Assembly: GCF_022748595.1 (NCBI RefSeq)
Contig: NZ_JALDSX010000002.1
Span: forward strand, 62,001-126,000
Length of the DNA: 64,000 nt
Origin: Brevibacterium sp. ZH18
Lineage (GTDB): Bacteria; Actinomycetota; Actinomycetes; Actinomycetales; Brevibacteriaceae
Reading direction: 5' to 3'
The notes under the pieces are model-generated. The model had not been told where the DNA came from, did no database searches, and worked only from the letters and a program-made list of their open reading frames with translations. How positions within the stretch are numbered: position 1 is the first letter of the stretch; the number at the start of each line of letters is the position of its first letter. The position numbers and the translations under genes are program-made. Below are positions 55,325 through 64,000 of the stretch, piece by piece.

Positions 55325-56211
55325 GCTCGGCCCTCGAGTCCTGGAGTATGAGCCGTGACGGCGCCGATGACCTTGCAGGCGATCACCGACGTCGCCGGAT
55401 CGTGCACGCGCACGGCCCAGGCCCCGGCCTGAGCCGAGAGCCCCGAGATGGCAGCGGTCGCCTGATCCTTCGCTGCCTCCTCGGCGAGGTTCGGATCCTC
55501 CGGCGAGAGCAGCGTCGAGATGAAGCGCTTGCGACTGGCGGCCACGAGCAGTCGATGGTCGAGGCTCACGAACTCATCGAGGGCGGCAAGGATCTGCCAG
55601 TTGTGCTCAGCGTTCTTCGAGAACCCCAGCCCCGGGTCGAGGATGATGTTCTTCGGCTCGACACCGACGGTGATCGCTTCGTCGATGCGCGTCTTCAGCT
55701 CGGAGATCACCTCGGCGACGACGTCGTCGTAGTGGAAGGTGGCCGAAGCCCGGTCGAGGTATCCACGCCAGTGCATGAGGACGACGGGAGCACCGGATTC
55801 CGCTGCCACGGTGAGCATCGACGGATCCGACAGCCCTGCCGAGACGTCGTTGATGATGTGGGCGCCGGCGGCCAACGATGCCTCAGCAACTCGGGCACGC
55901 ATCGTGTCGACGCTGATCACAGCATTGGCGGCGGCCAACTCTCGGACGACGGGCACGACTCGGCGCAGTTCCTCCGCTTCGTCGACGCGTACCGATCCCG
56001 GACGGGTCGATTCCCCGCCGACGTCGATGATGTCAGCGCCAGCGGCCAGGAGTTCGAGACCATGCGCCACGGCCCGGCCATGGTCGAAGTAGCGCCCTCC
56101 GTCGGAGAACGAGTCAGGGGTGACGTTGAGGACGCCCATGATCTTCATACGCTCTGGATTCGCCTTCGCTGGTTTCGACATGGCTGGTTCAGACATGGCT
56201 GGTTCAGACAT
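55321..56211 (-). CDS. folP: Dihydropteroate synthase
   Basis: Joins pABA to the pterin pyrophosphate. The 296-residue TIM barrel has MGVLNVTPDSFSDGGRYFDH, DVGGESTRPGS, and the active-site regions NDVSAGLSDP and DPGLGFSKN; RKRFIS-type loop reads VAASRKRFIST. The first ten residues are a repeat, MSEPAMSEPA followed by MSKPA, so ATG codons at 56211, 56196 and 56181 are all possible starts. The folE stop lies 11 bases upstream. Confidence 0.95.
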   Translation of the reverse strand: MSEPAMSEPAMSKPAKANPERMKIMGVLNVTPDSFSDGGRYFDHGRAVAHGLELLAAGADIIDVGGESTRPGSVRVDEAEELRRVVPVVRELAAANAVISVDTMRARVAEASLAAGAHIINDVSAGLSDPSMLTVAAESGAPVVLMHWRGYLDRASATFHYDDVVAEVISELKTRIDEAITVGVEPKNIILDPGLGFSKNAEHNWQILAALDEFVSLDHRLLVAASRKRFISTLLSPEDPNLAEEAAKDQATAAISGLSAQAGAWAVRVHDPATSVIACKVIGAVTAHTPGLEGRA

Positions 56212-56224
56212 GGCTGGCCTCTCA
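56181..56224. repeat. 15-bp tandem repeat at the folE end and folP start
   Basis: Two exact 15-bp copies of TGGCTGGTTCAGACA (plus strand) plus a third, altered copy that reaches the folE stop at 56222-56224. On the coding strand each unit carries CTGA followed by CCAGCCATG, so the DNA provides both the folE stop and repeated folP start codons. Confidence 0.8.
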
Positions 56225-56845
56225 GCCCCGCATGATCAGGCTCATGGCCTCGGCCCGGGAGGCAGTTTCGCGCAGTTGACCGCGGACCGCCGACGTGATG
56301 GTCGAGGCACCAGGTTTGCGCACACCTCGCATGGTCATGCACAGGTGCTCGGCCTCGACGACGACGATAACGCCGCGTGGTTCGAGATGTTCGACGAGCG
56401 CATCGGCGATCTGCGTCGTCAGCCGCTCCTGAACCTGTGGCCTCCGAGCGTAGATCTCGACGAGTCGAGCCAACTTGGACAGACCCGTGACTTTGCCGGT
56501 CTTACTGGGGATGTAGCCGACGTGAGCGACTCCGTGGAAGGGCACAAGGTGGTGCTCGCACATCGAATACAGGTCGATGTCACGCACGAGGACCATCTCC
56601 TCGTGGCTGATGTCGAAGGTCACGCCGAGGACGTCAGCCGGATCCCGATGGAGTCCGGCGAAGACCTCTTCATAGGCGCGGGCGACTCTGGCCGGTGTCT
56701 CCACCAAGCCTTCGCGGTCAGGATCCTCGCCGACGGCGATGAGGATCTCACGAATCGCTGCTGCGATCCGCGGCTGATCGACCAGGTTCCCGGTGCCTTC
56801 AGGGGCCTCTCCGAGTACTGCAGACACATTGTCGATTTCGGACAT
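56222..56845 (-). CDS. folE: GTP cyclohydrolase I
   Basis: First enzyme of folate (pterin) synthesis, 207 residues. Zinc ligands and active site are [25 protein letters not shown] and [17 protein letters not shown]; the fold pattern [17 protein letters not shown] precedes. Complete. It shares one base with the ftsH stop (TGATG) and is followed by folP. Confidence 0.97.
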   Translation of the reverse strand: MSEIDNVSAVLGEAPEGTGNLVDQPRIAAAIREILIAVGEDPDREGLVETPARVARAYEEVFAGLHRDPADVLGVTFDISHEEMVLVRDIDLYSMCEHHLVPFHGVAHVGYIPSKTGKVTGLSKLARLVEIYARRPQVQERLTTQIADALVEHLEPRGVIVVVEAEHLCMTMRGVRKPGASTITSAVRGQLRETASRAEAMSLIMRG

Positions 56846-58968
56846 CAGTATCCGTTTCCTCTCCCGTCATCGGGATTCTGGGGCCCACTCGGTCCTGTCG
56901 GACCGTTGGGGTCGATGGGTCCTGTCGGGTTGTGCGGGACCTGAGGGCCGTTGGACCCTGTCGGACCTGCACCCGGGATGTCAGTCGTGTCGACTCCCGA
57001 ATGTCCCTGGCCGTAGCCGCCGCGGTCACCGCTGAGTGGAGCCGGAGGATCGATGGGACCACGCTCGGAGACAGGGCGTTCGTCGTTGGCCAGCCACACA
57101 TCGCGGGTGGGGCGTTTGACGATAGGTTCGAAGATCACAGCCAGTGCCGCCTGGTCGAGGGTCTCCCGCTCGAGCAGCTGATAGGCCAGGTTGTCGAGGA
57201 CGTCGCGGTTGTGAGTCAGTGCCCAATAGGCATCGGCATGGGCGGCATCGATGATATTGCGAACCTCACGGTCGATCGACGACAGGGTCGAATCGCCGTA
57301 CTCGTCGCCGCCGCCGTAGCCGCGACCGGCGAACGGCTCGGACTGGTCGTCGCCGATCTTGACCATGCCCAGCTTCTCGCTCATGCCGTACTGGGTGACC
57401 ATCTTCCGTGCGATGTTCGTCGCCTTCTCGATGTCGTTGCTGGCGCCGGTGGTGGGATCGTGGAAGACGACTTCCTCGGCTACACGACCGCCCATGGCGT
57501 AGGCCAACTGGTCGAGCAGTTCGTTGCGGGTCGTCGAGTACTTGTCCTCGCTGGGCAACACCATGGTGTAGCCCAGTGCCCGACCGCGGGGAAGAATGGT
57601 GACCTTCGTGACCGGGTCGGTCTGGTTCATAGCCGCTGCGACCAGCGCGTGCCCACCTTCGTGGTATGCGGTGATGAGGCGTTCCTTGTCGTTCATCAGG
57701 CGGGTCCGCTTCTGCGGTCCTGCGATGACTCGGTCGATCGCCTCGTCGAGGATGCGGTTGTCGATGACCTTCGAGTTCTCACGTGCGGTCAGCAGGGCTG
57801 CCTCGTTGAGGACGTTGGCCAGGTCCGCGCCCGAGAAGCCCGGGGTGCGCTTGGCGACCTGTCCCAGATCGACGTCGGGGGCAAACGGCTTGCCTTCGGC
57901 GTGAACCTGAAGGATGTGCTGGCGACCCTTCATGTCCGGGGCCTCGACAGGGATCTGCCGGTCGAAGCGGCCAGGGCGCAGAAGCGCCGGATCGAGTACG
58001 TCGGGACGGTTGGTCGCGGCGATGAGGATGACGTTGGTCTTGACATCGAAGCCGTCCATCTCAACGAGGAGCTGGTTGAGCGTCTGTTCGCGCTCATCGT
58101 GACCGCCGCCCATGCCTGCGCCGCGCTGACGGCCGACAGCGTCGATCTCGTCGATGAAGATGATGCAGGGAGCGTTGGTCTTGGCCTGCTCGAACAGGTC
58201 GCGCACACGGGACGCACCGACGCCGACGTACATCTCGACGAAGTCCGAGCCCGAGATGGAGTAGAAGGGCACGCCGGCCTCGCCGGCCACGGCCTTTGCC
58301 AGCAGGGTCTTACCTGTACCGGGCTGACCGTAGAGCAGAACGCCCTTGGGGATCTTCGCTCCCACGGCCTTGAACTTCTCCGGTTCGGCCAGGAATTCCT
58401 TGATCTCCTCGAGCTCTTCGAGTGCCTCGTCGACGCCGGCGACATCCTTGAACGTGATGTCGGGGTTTTCTTTGTTGACGAGCTTCGCCTTCGATTTGCC
58501 GAAGTTCATCATCTTCCCGCCGGACATCTGCGAGATGAGGAACCAGAACACAACGAAGATGATGACGAACGGGATCAGCGTGCCCAGCAGTGACATCAGC
58601 CAGCTCTGCTTGGGCACCTCATCGGTGAATCCCTGGCTGGGCTTCGCGGTGTCGACAGCCTTGACGATCTGGTCGCCGCGCTGCTCGACGTAGTAGAACT
58701 GGACCTTCTTGCCGAAGTCCTTGCCCTCGATCTTCAGATCCTTCTTCAGGGTCAGATCGACGCGCTGGTCGGTGTCGACGATCTTGGCCTGCTCGACCTG
58801 CTTGTCATTCAGCAGTTTGAGACCCTGCTCCGTGTCGATCTGGCTGAATCCGGTGCGGCTGAAGAGAAGAGCGCCGATGGACACTACGAGCAGTGCCATC
58901 ACGATCCAGATCAGGGGGCCTTTCGTCGCCTTGTTGAGCAGTGGGCGACGCTTATTCGACTCGGCCAT
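56845..58968 (-). CDS. ftsH: ATP-dependent zinc metalloprotease FtsH
   Basis: Membrane AAA+ protease of 707 residues. Two membrane segments (about 18-37 and 123-148) flank the extracytoplasmic part. The AAA domain has GQPGTGKT at 214-221, [15 protein letters not shown] and arginine-finger region [11 protein letters not shown]. The protease zinc motif is HEGGH (436-440), where many FtsH have HEAGH. The last 55 residues are Gly/Pro/Asn-rich repeats of the [11 protein letters not shown] type, probably disordered. It degrades misfolded membrane proteins. hpt lies upstream across a repeat-filled spacer. Confidence 0.97.
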   Translation of the reverse strand: MAESNKRRPLLNKATKGPLIWIVMALLVVSIGALLFSRTGFSQIDTEQGLKLLNDKQVEQAKIVDTDQRVDLTLKKDLKIEGKDFGKKVQFYYVEQRGDQIVKAVDTAKPSQGFTDEVPKQSWLMSLLGTLIPFVIIFVVFWFLISQMSGGKMMNFGKSKAKLVNKENPDITFKDVAGVDEALEELEEIKEFLAEPEKFKAVGAKIPKGVLLYGQPGTGKTLLAKAVAGEAGVPFYSISGSDFVEMYVGVGASRVRDLFEQAKTNAPCIIFIDEIDAVGRQRGAGMGGGHDEREQTLNQLLVEMDGFDVKTNVILIAATNRPDVLDPALLRPGRFDRQIPVEAPDMKGRQHILQVHAEGKPFAPDVDLGQVAKRTPGFSGADLANVLNEAALLTARENSKVIDNRILDEAIDRVIAGPQKRTRLMNDKERLITAYHEGGHALVAAAMNQTDPVTKVTILPRGRALGYTMVLPSEDKYSTTRNELLDQLAYAMGGRVAEEVVFHDPTTGASNDIEKATNIARKMVTQYGMSEKLGMVKIGDDQSEPFAGRGYGGGDEYGDSTLSSIDREVRNIIDAAHADAYWALTHNRDVLDNLAYQLLERETLDQAALAVIFEPIVKRPTRDVWLANDERPVSERGPIDPPAPLSGDRGGYGQGHSGVDTTDIPGAGPTGSNGPQVPHNPTGPIDPNGPTGPSGPQNPDDGRGNGY

Positions 58969-59140
58969 AAGTCCTCTCAGGAAAAAGATGTGGGTAACCT
59001 GTCCAGGCTACCGAGGCTGCCTGGGAACATCCCCCACAGCCTAGTACCTCGCACTGACATAGCTCGAATGCGTCCGGTTTTGTTCCCGACCTGCGCAAGG
59101 TGTCAGGAAATGCGAGGGACGCTCGGGCACAATCCTCAGC

Positions 59141-59280
59141 TGCAGACGGACTGCGTCAGCTGTAAACGGACAGCGCCAGCTGCAGACGTGCTGCGTCAGC
59201 TGTCAACGGACAGCGTCAGCTGTAGACGTGCTGCGTCAGCTGTCAACGGACAGCGTCAGCTGTAGACGTGCTGCGCGAGT
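59141..59280. repeat. Seven 20-bp tandem units at the hpt 3' end
   Basis: Seven gapless 20-bp units start at 59141, 59161, 59181, 59201, 59221, 59241 and 59261. Two unit types alternate in the nearer five: tgtagacgtgctgcgtcagc and tgtcaacggacagcgtcagc. Every unit carries a CAGCTG across its junction. The hpt stop (59256-59258) and last coding residues (QHVYS) lie in the final two units, and TGA recurs every 20 bases downstream. Confidence 0.92.
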
Positions 59281-59807
59281 GTCGCGACGAACGGAACGTT
59301 GCGGTACTTCTCCGCGTAGTCGAGTCCGTAGCCGATGACGAATTCGTTGGGCACGTCGAAGCCGACGTATTTGACGTCGATGTCGACCTTGACGGCCTCC
59401 GGCTTACGCAGCATCGTGCAGATTTCGACGGTGGCGGCGCCGCGGGAGCGCAGGTTCTGGACCAGCCAGGACAGGGTGAGTCCCGAGTCGATGATGTCTT
59501 CGACGATGAGCACATGACGGTCGGAGAGGTCGGTGTCGAGGTCCTTGAGGATGCGCACGACTCCAGAGGACTTGGTTCCGGAACCGTACGAGGAGACGGC
59601 CATCCAGTCCATCGTCACCGGCGAGTGCAGTGCGCGCGCCAGGTCGGCCATGACCATGACGGCACCCTTGAGGACACCGACGAGCAGGATGTCCTTGCCC
59701 TTGTAGTCTTCATCGATGGCGGCTGCCAGTTCAACGAGTCGTGCGGCTATCTGTTCTTCCGAGACGAGTACTTTTTCGATGTCATTGCCGAGATCGTTGA
59801 TGTCCAC
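59256..59807 (-). CDS. hpt: Hypoxanthine phosphoribosyltransferase
   Basis: Purine salvage enzyme, 183 residues, converting hypoxanthine or guanine to nucleotides with PRPP. The PRPP loop is VLIVEDIIDSGLTLSWL; GVLKGAVMVMADLARAL and SYGSGTKSSGVVRIL are family segments. The GTG at 59807 has GAGGAG at 11 bases and gives the usual N-terminus (DINDLGNDIEKVLVSEEQI); a GTG at 59858 adds 17 residues with no clear RBS. In most actinobacteria it directly follows tilS, but here a transporter/amidohydrolase pair intervenes. Confidence 0.94.
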   Translation of the reverse strand: MDINDLGNDIEKVLVSEEQIAARLVELAAAIDEDYKGKDILLVGVLKGAVMVMADLARALHSPVTMDWMAVSSYGSGTKSSGVVRILKDLDTDLSDRHVLIVEDIIDSGLTLSWLVQNLRSRGAATVEICTMLRKPEAVKVDIDVKYVGFDVPNEFVIGYGLDYAEKYRNVPFVATLAQHVYS

Positions 59808-59963
59808 AGGTGTCGGTTCTCCTCGCTTGGGGTGGGGTGTGCTCCCATTATGGTTCACTATCGACCTGAGGTGCCACTGCGAACGTCTCGACAGCCGAAG
59901 TCAACGTCATTCGCCGGACTTGACCGCGTCCTCCGCGGCCCGGTTCAACCTGCGTGAACACCA

Positions 59964-60027
59964 GAGCTCGAGGTCACCGAGGTTCGAGGTTGTCAGGACT
60001 CGAGGTCACCGGGGCTCAAAGTCACCG
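59964..60027. repeat. 16-bp tandem repeat spanning the MFS gene stop
   Basis: Four 16-bp units (gagctcgaggtcaccg type) begin at 59964, 59980, 59996 and 60012. The stop at 60022-60024 is in the last; identical TGACs recur at 16-base steps, with one unit shifted. Confidence 0.8.
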
Positions 60028-61293
60028 GTGTTCGGCCAGCTCCTCGTCGACCGTTCCCGGCGAGGCGGCGAGGAATCCGGTCACGCCCATGAGCGCCGAG
60101 ACCCCGACCATGAGCGACAGCGGGACTGACCATCCCCCGCTGAACCCGAGCAGTCCACCGACAGCCAACGGCCCGATTGCGGCCAGCACATACCCCGAGG
60201 ACTGAACGAACGCCGAGGTCCGCGCGGTGACAGAGACGTCGCGCGTGCGTCCGGTGATAAGGGCGAGCGCGGCGGGGAAGGCGAACCCGCCGTAGGACAG
60301 CAGGATCGCCCAGAGCACTGGGGTCGCAGCGGGAGCCAAGAGAAGCCCGAGATAGCCCAGAACAGCACTGACTGCGAACGTGACCAGGAAGAATCGGGGC
60401 AGAATGCTGCGCATGATGATCTGCGGGGCGAGGAATCCGCCGGGCAGGCCACCGAGGGTGACGATCGTGAGCATGAGGCCGGCCAGCACCGGGTCGAGAC
60501 CGGCATCCCGGTAGACCTGCGGCAACCAACCGAACTGCACGTAGGCGTTGGCGGACTGCAGGCCGAAGAACATGGCCATGTACATGGCCTTGCGTGAGGT
60601 GAAGATATGCCGCCGAGGCGGTGCCACCTCGTGCGACTCGGGTGCACGCTGGCGCAGGTTGGGAACCGATCCAGCCAATCTCAGCACGATCCAGGTCACG
60701 AGTGCCCCGACGGGAACGAGCGCCCAGACGCCGAGGCCGATGCGCCAGTCATCGAAATGACCGGCGATCGGAGCTGTGAGCAGGGCAGGGAACATCGCGC
60801 CCAGACCCAGAGAGACGGTGAAGGCTGTCGCCCCGAGACTTGGCCGGTCGGGGAAGCGTGTCTTCACATAGACAGGCAGGATGACGTTGCCGATCGACAT
60901 GCCTGCCAAGGCGACCACGGTCAGACCGGCGAAGCCGAGCCACTGATCAGTGAGCACACGCCCACCGACTCCGACGATGACGAATGAACAGGCGATGACA
61001 AGGGAGGCGAACAGTCCCACGCGTCTGAGCACGGGCACAGCGATGAATCCGCAGATCGCGAAGACCATGCCCGGAAGCGCGGTAAGCAGACCGGTCTGCC
61101 ACTCGAGGAGTGAGTACGCGGTCTTGAGTTCCGAGAGGACGGGCCCGAGCGACGATGCCGCCGGACGCAGCGAGGAGGCGATGAGGATGAGGCAGATGAG
61201 TGCGAGCACATCGAGACCTCTGCCGGTGCGATGTCCTGGCAGGGCGTTGGGCCTCTGTTCAGCAGGGAGTGCGCTCTCGGGCTGGGAACTCAT
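60022..61293 (-). CDS. MFS transporter (CynX/NimT-like)
   Basis: A 423-residue major facilitator with about 12 hydrophobic segments. The start (VLALICLILIASSLRPAASSLGPVLSELKTAYSL) and VFAICGFIAVPVLRRVGL fit the cyanate/nitroimidazole (CynX/NimT) subgroup. The exact substrate is unknown. It is divergent from an amidohydrolase gene, with a palindrome between, so the transporter may import that enzyme's substrate, such as a pyrimidine-like compound. Confidence 0.85.
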   Translation of the reverse strand: MSSQPESALPAEQRPNALPGHRTGRGLDVLALICLILIASSLRPAASSLGPVLSELKTAYSLLEWQTGLLTALPGMVFAICGFIAVPVLRRVGLFASLVIACSFVIVGVGGRVLTDQWLGFAGLTVVALAGMSIGNVILPVYVKTRFPDRPSLGATAFTVSLGLGAMFPALLTAPIAGHFDDWRIGLGVWALVPVGALVTWIVLRLAGSVPNLRQRAPESHEVAPPRRHIFTSRKAMYMAMFFGLQSANAYVQFGWLPQVYRDAGLDPVLAGLMLTIVTLGGLPGGFLAPQIIMRSILPRFFLVTFAVSAVLGYLGLLLAPAATPVLWAILLSYGGFAFPAALALITGRTRDVSVTARTSAFVQSSGYVLAAIGPLAVGGLLGFSGGWSVPLSLMVGVSALMGVTGFLAASPGTVDEELAEHR

Positions 61294-61364
61294 GGCTTCA
61301 TCCTGTCAGACGGGTGTTCAGCCGTCGGCATCTGGTCGGGTCGACTCGTGCATGCGGCCTCGCT

Positions 61365-61378
61365 AACGGTATACCGTT
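61365..61378. promoter_or_regulatory. Palindromic operator candidate between the MFS and amidohydrolase genes
   Basis: AACGGTATACCGTT is a perfect 14-base palindrome in the 150-base divergent promoter region. GGTATACC-type sites are typical of GntR-family regulators, but no regulator gene is adjacent. Confidence 0.55.
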
Positions 61379-61443
61379 TGAGGCGGACGTGCTTCGACTC
61401 GAATCGCGATGCACACAAAGCCGACAACTGAGAACCGAGGACG

Positions 61444-62766
61444 ATGATGACCATTCTCCGCAATGTGCGACTTGCTCCCACCCGCCACGACGATCCAGCA
61501 GCCGACGTCGAGATCGAGAACGGCCGCTTCACTCGGTTCACGCCGACCGTGCCCCAGACTGGTCCAACGCAGGCCGATTCAACGCAGACAGACCCAGCAC
61601 GGGTTGAGTCGAAGGCGGCAGGTTCGGCAGCGGCAGGGTCGGTCGGGTCCCAACCAGACGTGATCGACGGGGCCGGTCGGGTACTGCTGCCCAGCCTCGG
61701 CGATGTCCATGCCCATCTCGACTCCAATCGGATGGGTCAGACGTTCCGCCCGCACACCGCGGACGGGAGCCTGCACGGTCTGATCATGAACGACCGCGCC
61801 AATTGGCGCGACGGCGAGCGCAGCGTGAGAGACCAGGCGGCGTTCGCCACCGCTGTGATCATCGCTTCGGGCGGCACACGGATCCGCTCGCATGCGCAGA
61901 TCGATGCCGACTGCGGGCTCGAACGATTCACCGGCGTCCGCGATGCGCTGGCTGCTCACGCCGATGTTCTCGACTCGCAGATCGTGGCCTTCCCACAGGC
62001 GGGAATCGTCCGCGAGTCCGAGGTCAGAGACCTCCTCGATGCGGCGTTGAGCGAGGGTGCCGATCTCGTCGGCGGGCTCGATCCGCTCCAGTACGACCGG
62101 GATCCGGTCGCTCACCTCGATGTCGTCTTCGGACTCGCTGAGAAGCACGGTAAAGGCATCGACATCCATCTCCACGAACGCGGCACTGCAGGAGTCTTCT
62201 CCTTCGAGGAGATCGCTGCCCGGACGAAGGCGCACGGCATGGAGGGGCGAGTCACGATCTCGCATGCCTTCGCACTGAGCTCGAACCCGGACGCAGAGGT
62301 CGAGCGGATGGCCGACCTCATCGCCGAGGCGGGGATCTCCCTGACAACGGTGGCACCGCAGAACGGAGTCCTGCCGCAGCGGGTCCTCGCCGATCGCGAG
62401 GTCACACTCGGACTCGGCGAGGACGGACAGCGCGACTATTGGAGCCCCTACGGCGACGGCGACCTGCTGCGGCGGACCTGGCAGCTGGCCTTCACGAACG
62501 GCTTCCGCCGCGACGCGGACATCGCAGACTGCCTGGACATCGCCTCCCGCGGCGGTGCCAGGGTGATGGCCGGAGCTCGCCCCGATGGAACCTCGCTGAA
62601 ACAGGACGCCCGCTTCGGCCTCGGTGTCGGGGCGCCTGCGGACTTCGTGCTGCTCGAGGCCGACACGGTCACCTCGGCGATCATGGACTGCCCCGCCGGC
62701 CGCGATGTGTTCAAGGCGGGACGACTGGTGGCCTCCCACGGTGAACTCATCGGCGGAATGCGCTGA
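61444..62766 (+). CDS. Amidohydrolase, cytosine deaminase-like
   Basis: A 440-residue metal-dependent hydrolase. Metal ligands fit the family: SLGDVHAHLDSNRMG (HxH), GIDIHLHERG (His), TISHAFALSS (His) and LGEDGQRDYWSPYGDGDLL (Asp region). The closest subgroup is cytosine deaminase / N-isopropylammelide type enzymes, which deaminate ring compounds. A disordered Thr/Gln/Ala segment (residues about 35-70) interrupts the N-terminal part. The first two codons are both ATG; either may be the start. It pairs with the divergent MFS gene. Confidence 0.86.
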   Translation: MMTILRNVRLAPTRHDDPAADVEIENGRFTRFTPTVPQTGPTQADSTQTDPARVESKAAGSAAAGSVGSQPDVIDGAGRVLLPSLGDVHAHLDSNRMGQTFRPHTADGSLHGLIMNDRANWRDGERSVRDQAAFATAVIIASGGTRIRSHAQIDADCGLERFTGVRDALAAHADVLDSQIVAFPQAGIVRESEVRDLLDAALSEGADLVGGLDPLQYDRDPVAHLDVVFGLAEKHGKGIDIHLHERGTAGVFSFEEIAARTKAHGMEGRVTISHAFALSSNPDAEVERMADLIAEAGISLTTVAPQNGVLPQRVLADREVTLGLGEDGQRDYWSPYGDGDLLRRTWQLAFTNGFRRDADIADCLDIASRGGARVMAGARPDGTSLKQDARFGLGVGAPADFVLLEADTVTSAIMDCPAGRDVFKAGRLVASHGELIGGMR

Positions 62767-62789
62767 GGCAAGTGGCCTTCAGCCCCGAG

Positions 62790-62831
62790 CCGGCGTCAGC
62801 AAGCGGGCGTCAGCAAGCCGGCGTCAGCGGG
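62790..62831. repeat. 14-bp tandem repeat spanning the tilS stop
   Basis: Three 14-bp units (ccggcgtcagcaag type) begin at 62790, 62804 and 62818. The stop at 62824-62826 is in the last, and TGAs recur at 62810 and 62796, exactly 14 bases apart. Confidence 0.85.
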
Positions 62832-63933
62832 CCTTGGCCGCGAGCTGGAACAGCAGGCGCCCGCGCCCCACGACCGCCTCGGTGTCACCGGGCAGCGACA
62901 GCCGTTCGCGAGCCCCACGACCCGAGTCCCCACGATCCGAGGCCCCGCCGGCTGATCCCGCCTGAGCGCGGATGAGCGCGCACAGTTCGGCGACGCGCGC
63001 TGCGCCGACGTTCTGCGCGGGGACGCCGACCGAGACGAGCCACTCTCGCACGACGCGAGAGAGGATGGCGTCATCCAAGTCGAGCAGCGATTCCAGCGCT
63101 ATGTCGGTGCGGCCGCGAACCTCGACAGCAACCGCCTCGGCGGACCGTTCGAGGAAGTCCGCGTCGGCTCGGCACAGATCGGCGGTGCGGGCGAGGTTCG
63201 CGGTGATGGGCTGGCCCAGATCGGTCTCGAGGGTGGCCAGGAGTCTCCGGGCACGAACCCGGGCGAATGCGCCGTTGGCATTCATCGGGTCGTGCCAGAC
63301 CTCGACACCTTGCGCCCGGCACGAGGCTGCCGTCATCGCCCGCTCGAGCCCGAGCAGCGGCCGCACCACCCTGCCCGTGACCGGCGACATCCCTGCCAAT
63401 GACCGGGTCCCCGAGCCTCTCATCAGCCCCAACAGCACGGTCTCAGCCTGGTCGCTCTGCGTGTGTGCGGTGAGGATCCAGTCTGCGCCGTGGACGATTC
63501 TGGCGGATTCCAGCGCAGCATAGCGAGCATCTCGGGCGGCAGCTTCGATGCCTTCGTCGCCGGCCGAGACCGTGATGGCGGCGACTTCGGCGGGAACACC
63601 CCAGGACTCGGCGATGGACACGACCCTGGCGGCCACCTGGGGTGACGCCTCCTGCAGCCCGTGGTCGACGGTCACTGCTCGTGCATCGACCTCGCCGCGA
63701 CGGTGGAGGAATGCGCACGCGTGCAGCAGCGCCATCGAGTCCGCTCCCCCGGAGACCGCCACGATGACACGAGAGGTCTCTGACGAGGGCGCAGCTGCGA
63801 TCGACGCCATCTGCTGTCGGAGCGCGGTGCGGATCGCAGCGCTGGCCGGATCCAGGCTCGGGCGCTGCGGCTGTCGCCGGCTGCCGCTGCCCGTGCCGGA
63901 CTCCGTGCCGGTATCGCCCTCAGCCATGGACAC
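62824..63933 (-). CDS. tilS: tRNA(Ile)-lysidine synthase
   Basis: Modifies C34 of tRNA-Ile(CAU) to lysidine so that it reads AUA. The 369-residue protein has the PP-loop SGGADSMALLHA (about 60-71) and segments typical of TilS: LTAHTQSDQAETVLLGLMRGSGTRSLAGM and WHDPMNANGAFARVRAR. The GTG at 63933 is used; an ATG two codons later (63927) is equally possible. The gene overlaps the end of the next upstream gene by about 14 bases. Confidence 0.95.
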   Translation of the reverse strand: MSMAEGDTGTESGTGSGSRRQPQRPSLDPASAAIRTALRQQMASIAAAPSSETSRVIVAVSGGADSMALLHACAFLHRRGEVDARAVTVDHGLQEASPQVAARVVSIAESWGVPAEVAAITVSAGDEGIEAAARDARYAALESARIVHGADWILTAHTQSDQAETVLLGLMRGSGTRSLAGMSPVTGRVVRPLLGLERAMTAASCRAQGVEVWHDPMNANGAFARVRARRLLATLETDLGQPITANLARTADLCRADADFLERSAEAVAVEVRGRTDIALESLLDLDDAILSRVVREWLVSVGVPAQNVGAARVAELCALIRAQAGSAGGASDRGDSGRGARERLSLPGDTEAVVGRGRLLFQLAAKAR

Positions 63934-64000
63934 GGTCGAGCCACAGCTGCGGTGTGAGGATCTCCTCGCTCGTCGGAAGATTCTCGGGCGAAGAGTAGAT
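63920..64000 (-). CDS. C-terminal end of a metalloprotease-like (DUF2342) protein
   Basis: Only the last 26 residues are in the window (ending TPQLWLDRVHG), enough for position but not a firm family call. In related actinobacteria a zinc-dependent metalloprotease of the DUF2342 family or a D-Ala-D-Ala carboxypeptidase precedes tilS; the assignment is from this usual gene order, with no motif visible. It overlaps the tilS start. Confidence 0.45.
   Translation of the reverse strand: MYSSPENLPTSEEILTPQLWLDRVHG

Noticed and set aside
59141-59280. CRISPR array or REP element
   Set aside because: Gapless 20-bp units without unique spacers; the unit is not repeated elsewhere in the window.

Overview
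The window is high-GC, gene-dense DNA from an actinobacterium. Gene order and proteins (rex-hem cluster, lsr2-clpC-lysS, tilS-hpt-ftsH-folE-folP-folBK-DUF3180, RamA-like regulator next to an acetate-type symporter, glycerol and propionate genes) fit the Micrococcales; Brevibacterium is my best guess for the genus, by inference only. No rRNA, tRNA, CRISPR array, prophage or insertion sequence was found. Almost everything is chromosomal housekeeping or central metabolism. Many neighbouring genes overlap by ATGA, GTGA or TTGA, so translational coupling is the rule.

Layout. 1-9257 (minus) is one long tetrapyrrole and redox operon: rex, a fused hemA-hemC, hemD with an SUMT-like N-terminus, hemB, a MarR regulator, hemL, a histidine phosphatase, a TlpA-like thioredoxin lipoprotein and ccdA (cut by the window edge). 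It links the NADH/NAD+ sensor Rex with heme synthesis and cytochrome c maturation. 9285-11115 holds a glutaredoxin-like gene, a 32-residue basic protein and acuC. 11175-13248 encodes a KtrB/KtrA potassium uptake pair. 13348-17331 has an unknown coiled-coil protein, an ActP/MctC-type carboxylate symporter with its DUF485 partner, and a divergent RamA-like LuxR regulator with a CRP/GlxR-like site between them. 17349-19837 has proC, a TIM-barrel isomerase and a GNAT acetyltransferase. 19873-23949 is glpD-glpF-glpK. 24099-29467 has a Ppx/GppA phosphatase, an enoyl-CoA hydratase and prpDBC for propionate. 29689-33375 has a Nudix-like protein and a TPP riboswitch driving the YkoEDC thiamine-precursor ECF transporter. 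33421-35061 has small stand-alone genes. 35084-38978 is a LysR regulator divergent from an FAD amine oxidase and an ALDH7-type dehydrogenase, probably for pipecolate/lysine breakdown. 39219-45143 has map, a PAT-like acetyltransferase, radA, mutY and an ArgA-like acetyltransferase. 45280-50641 has clpC, lsr2, a small membrane protein and lysS. 50740-58968 has a DUF2520 protein, two PH-domain membrane proteins, DUF3180, folBK, folP, folE and ftsH. 59256-64000 has hpt and tilS, separated by a divergent MFS transporter/amidohydrolase pair.

The most unusual signal is at gene ends. At acuC, the SRPBCC-like gene (33421), a methyltransferase gene (34459), glpF, hpt, the MFS gene and tilS, the last codons and the TGA stop lie inside a short tandem repeat. 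The unit length differs from gene to gene (14, 16, 20 or 21 bp) and each repeat continues into the downstream DNA, so stop codons recur at exact intervals. folE/folP and the ArgA-like gene show related arrays. The repeats share almost no sequence between genes, so they look like locally generated gene-tail duplications rather than a dispersed element. I know of no description of this pattern. Two other repeat features stand out: ten 12-bp units between clpC and lsr2, and two perfect hairpins sharing the same 19-bp tip.
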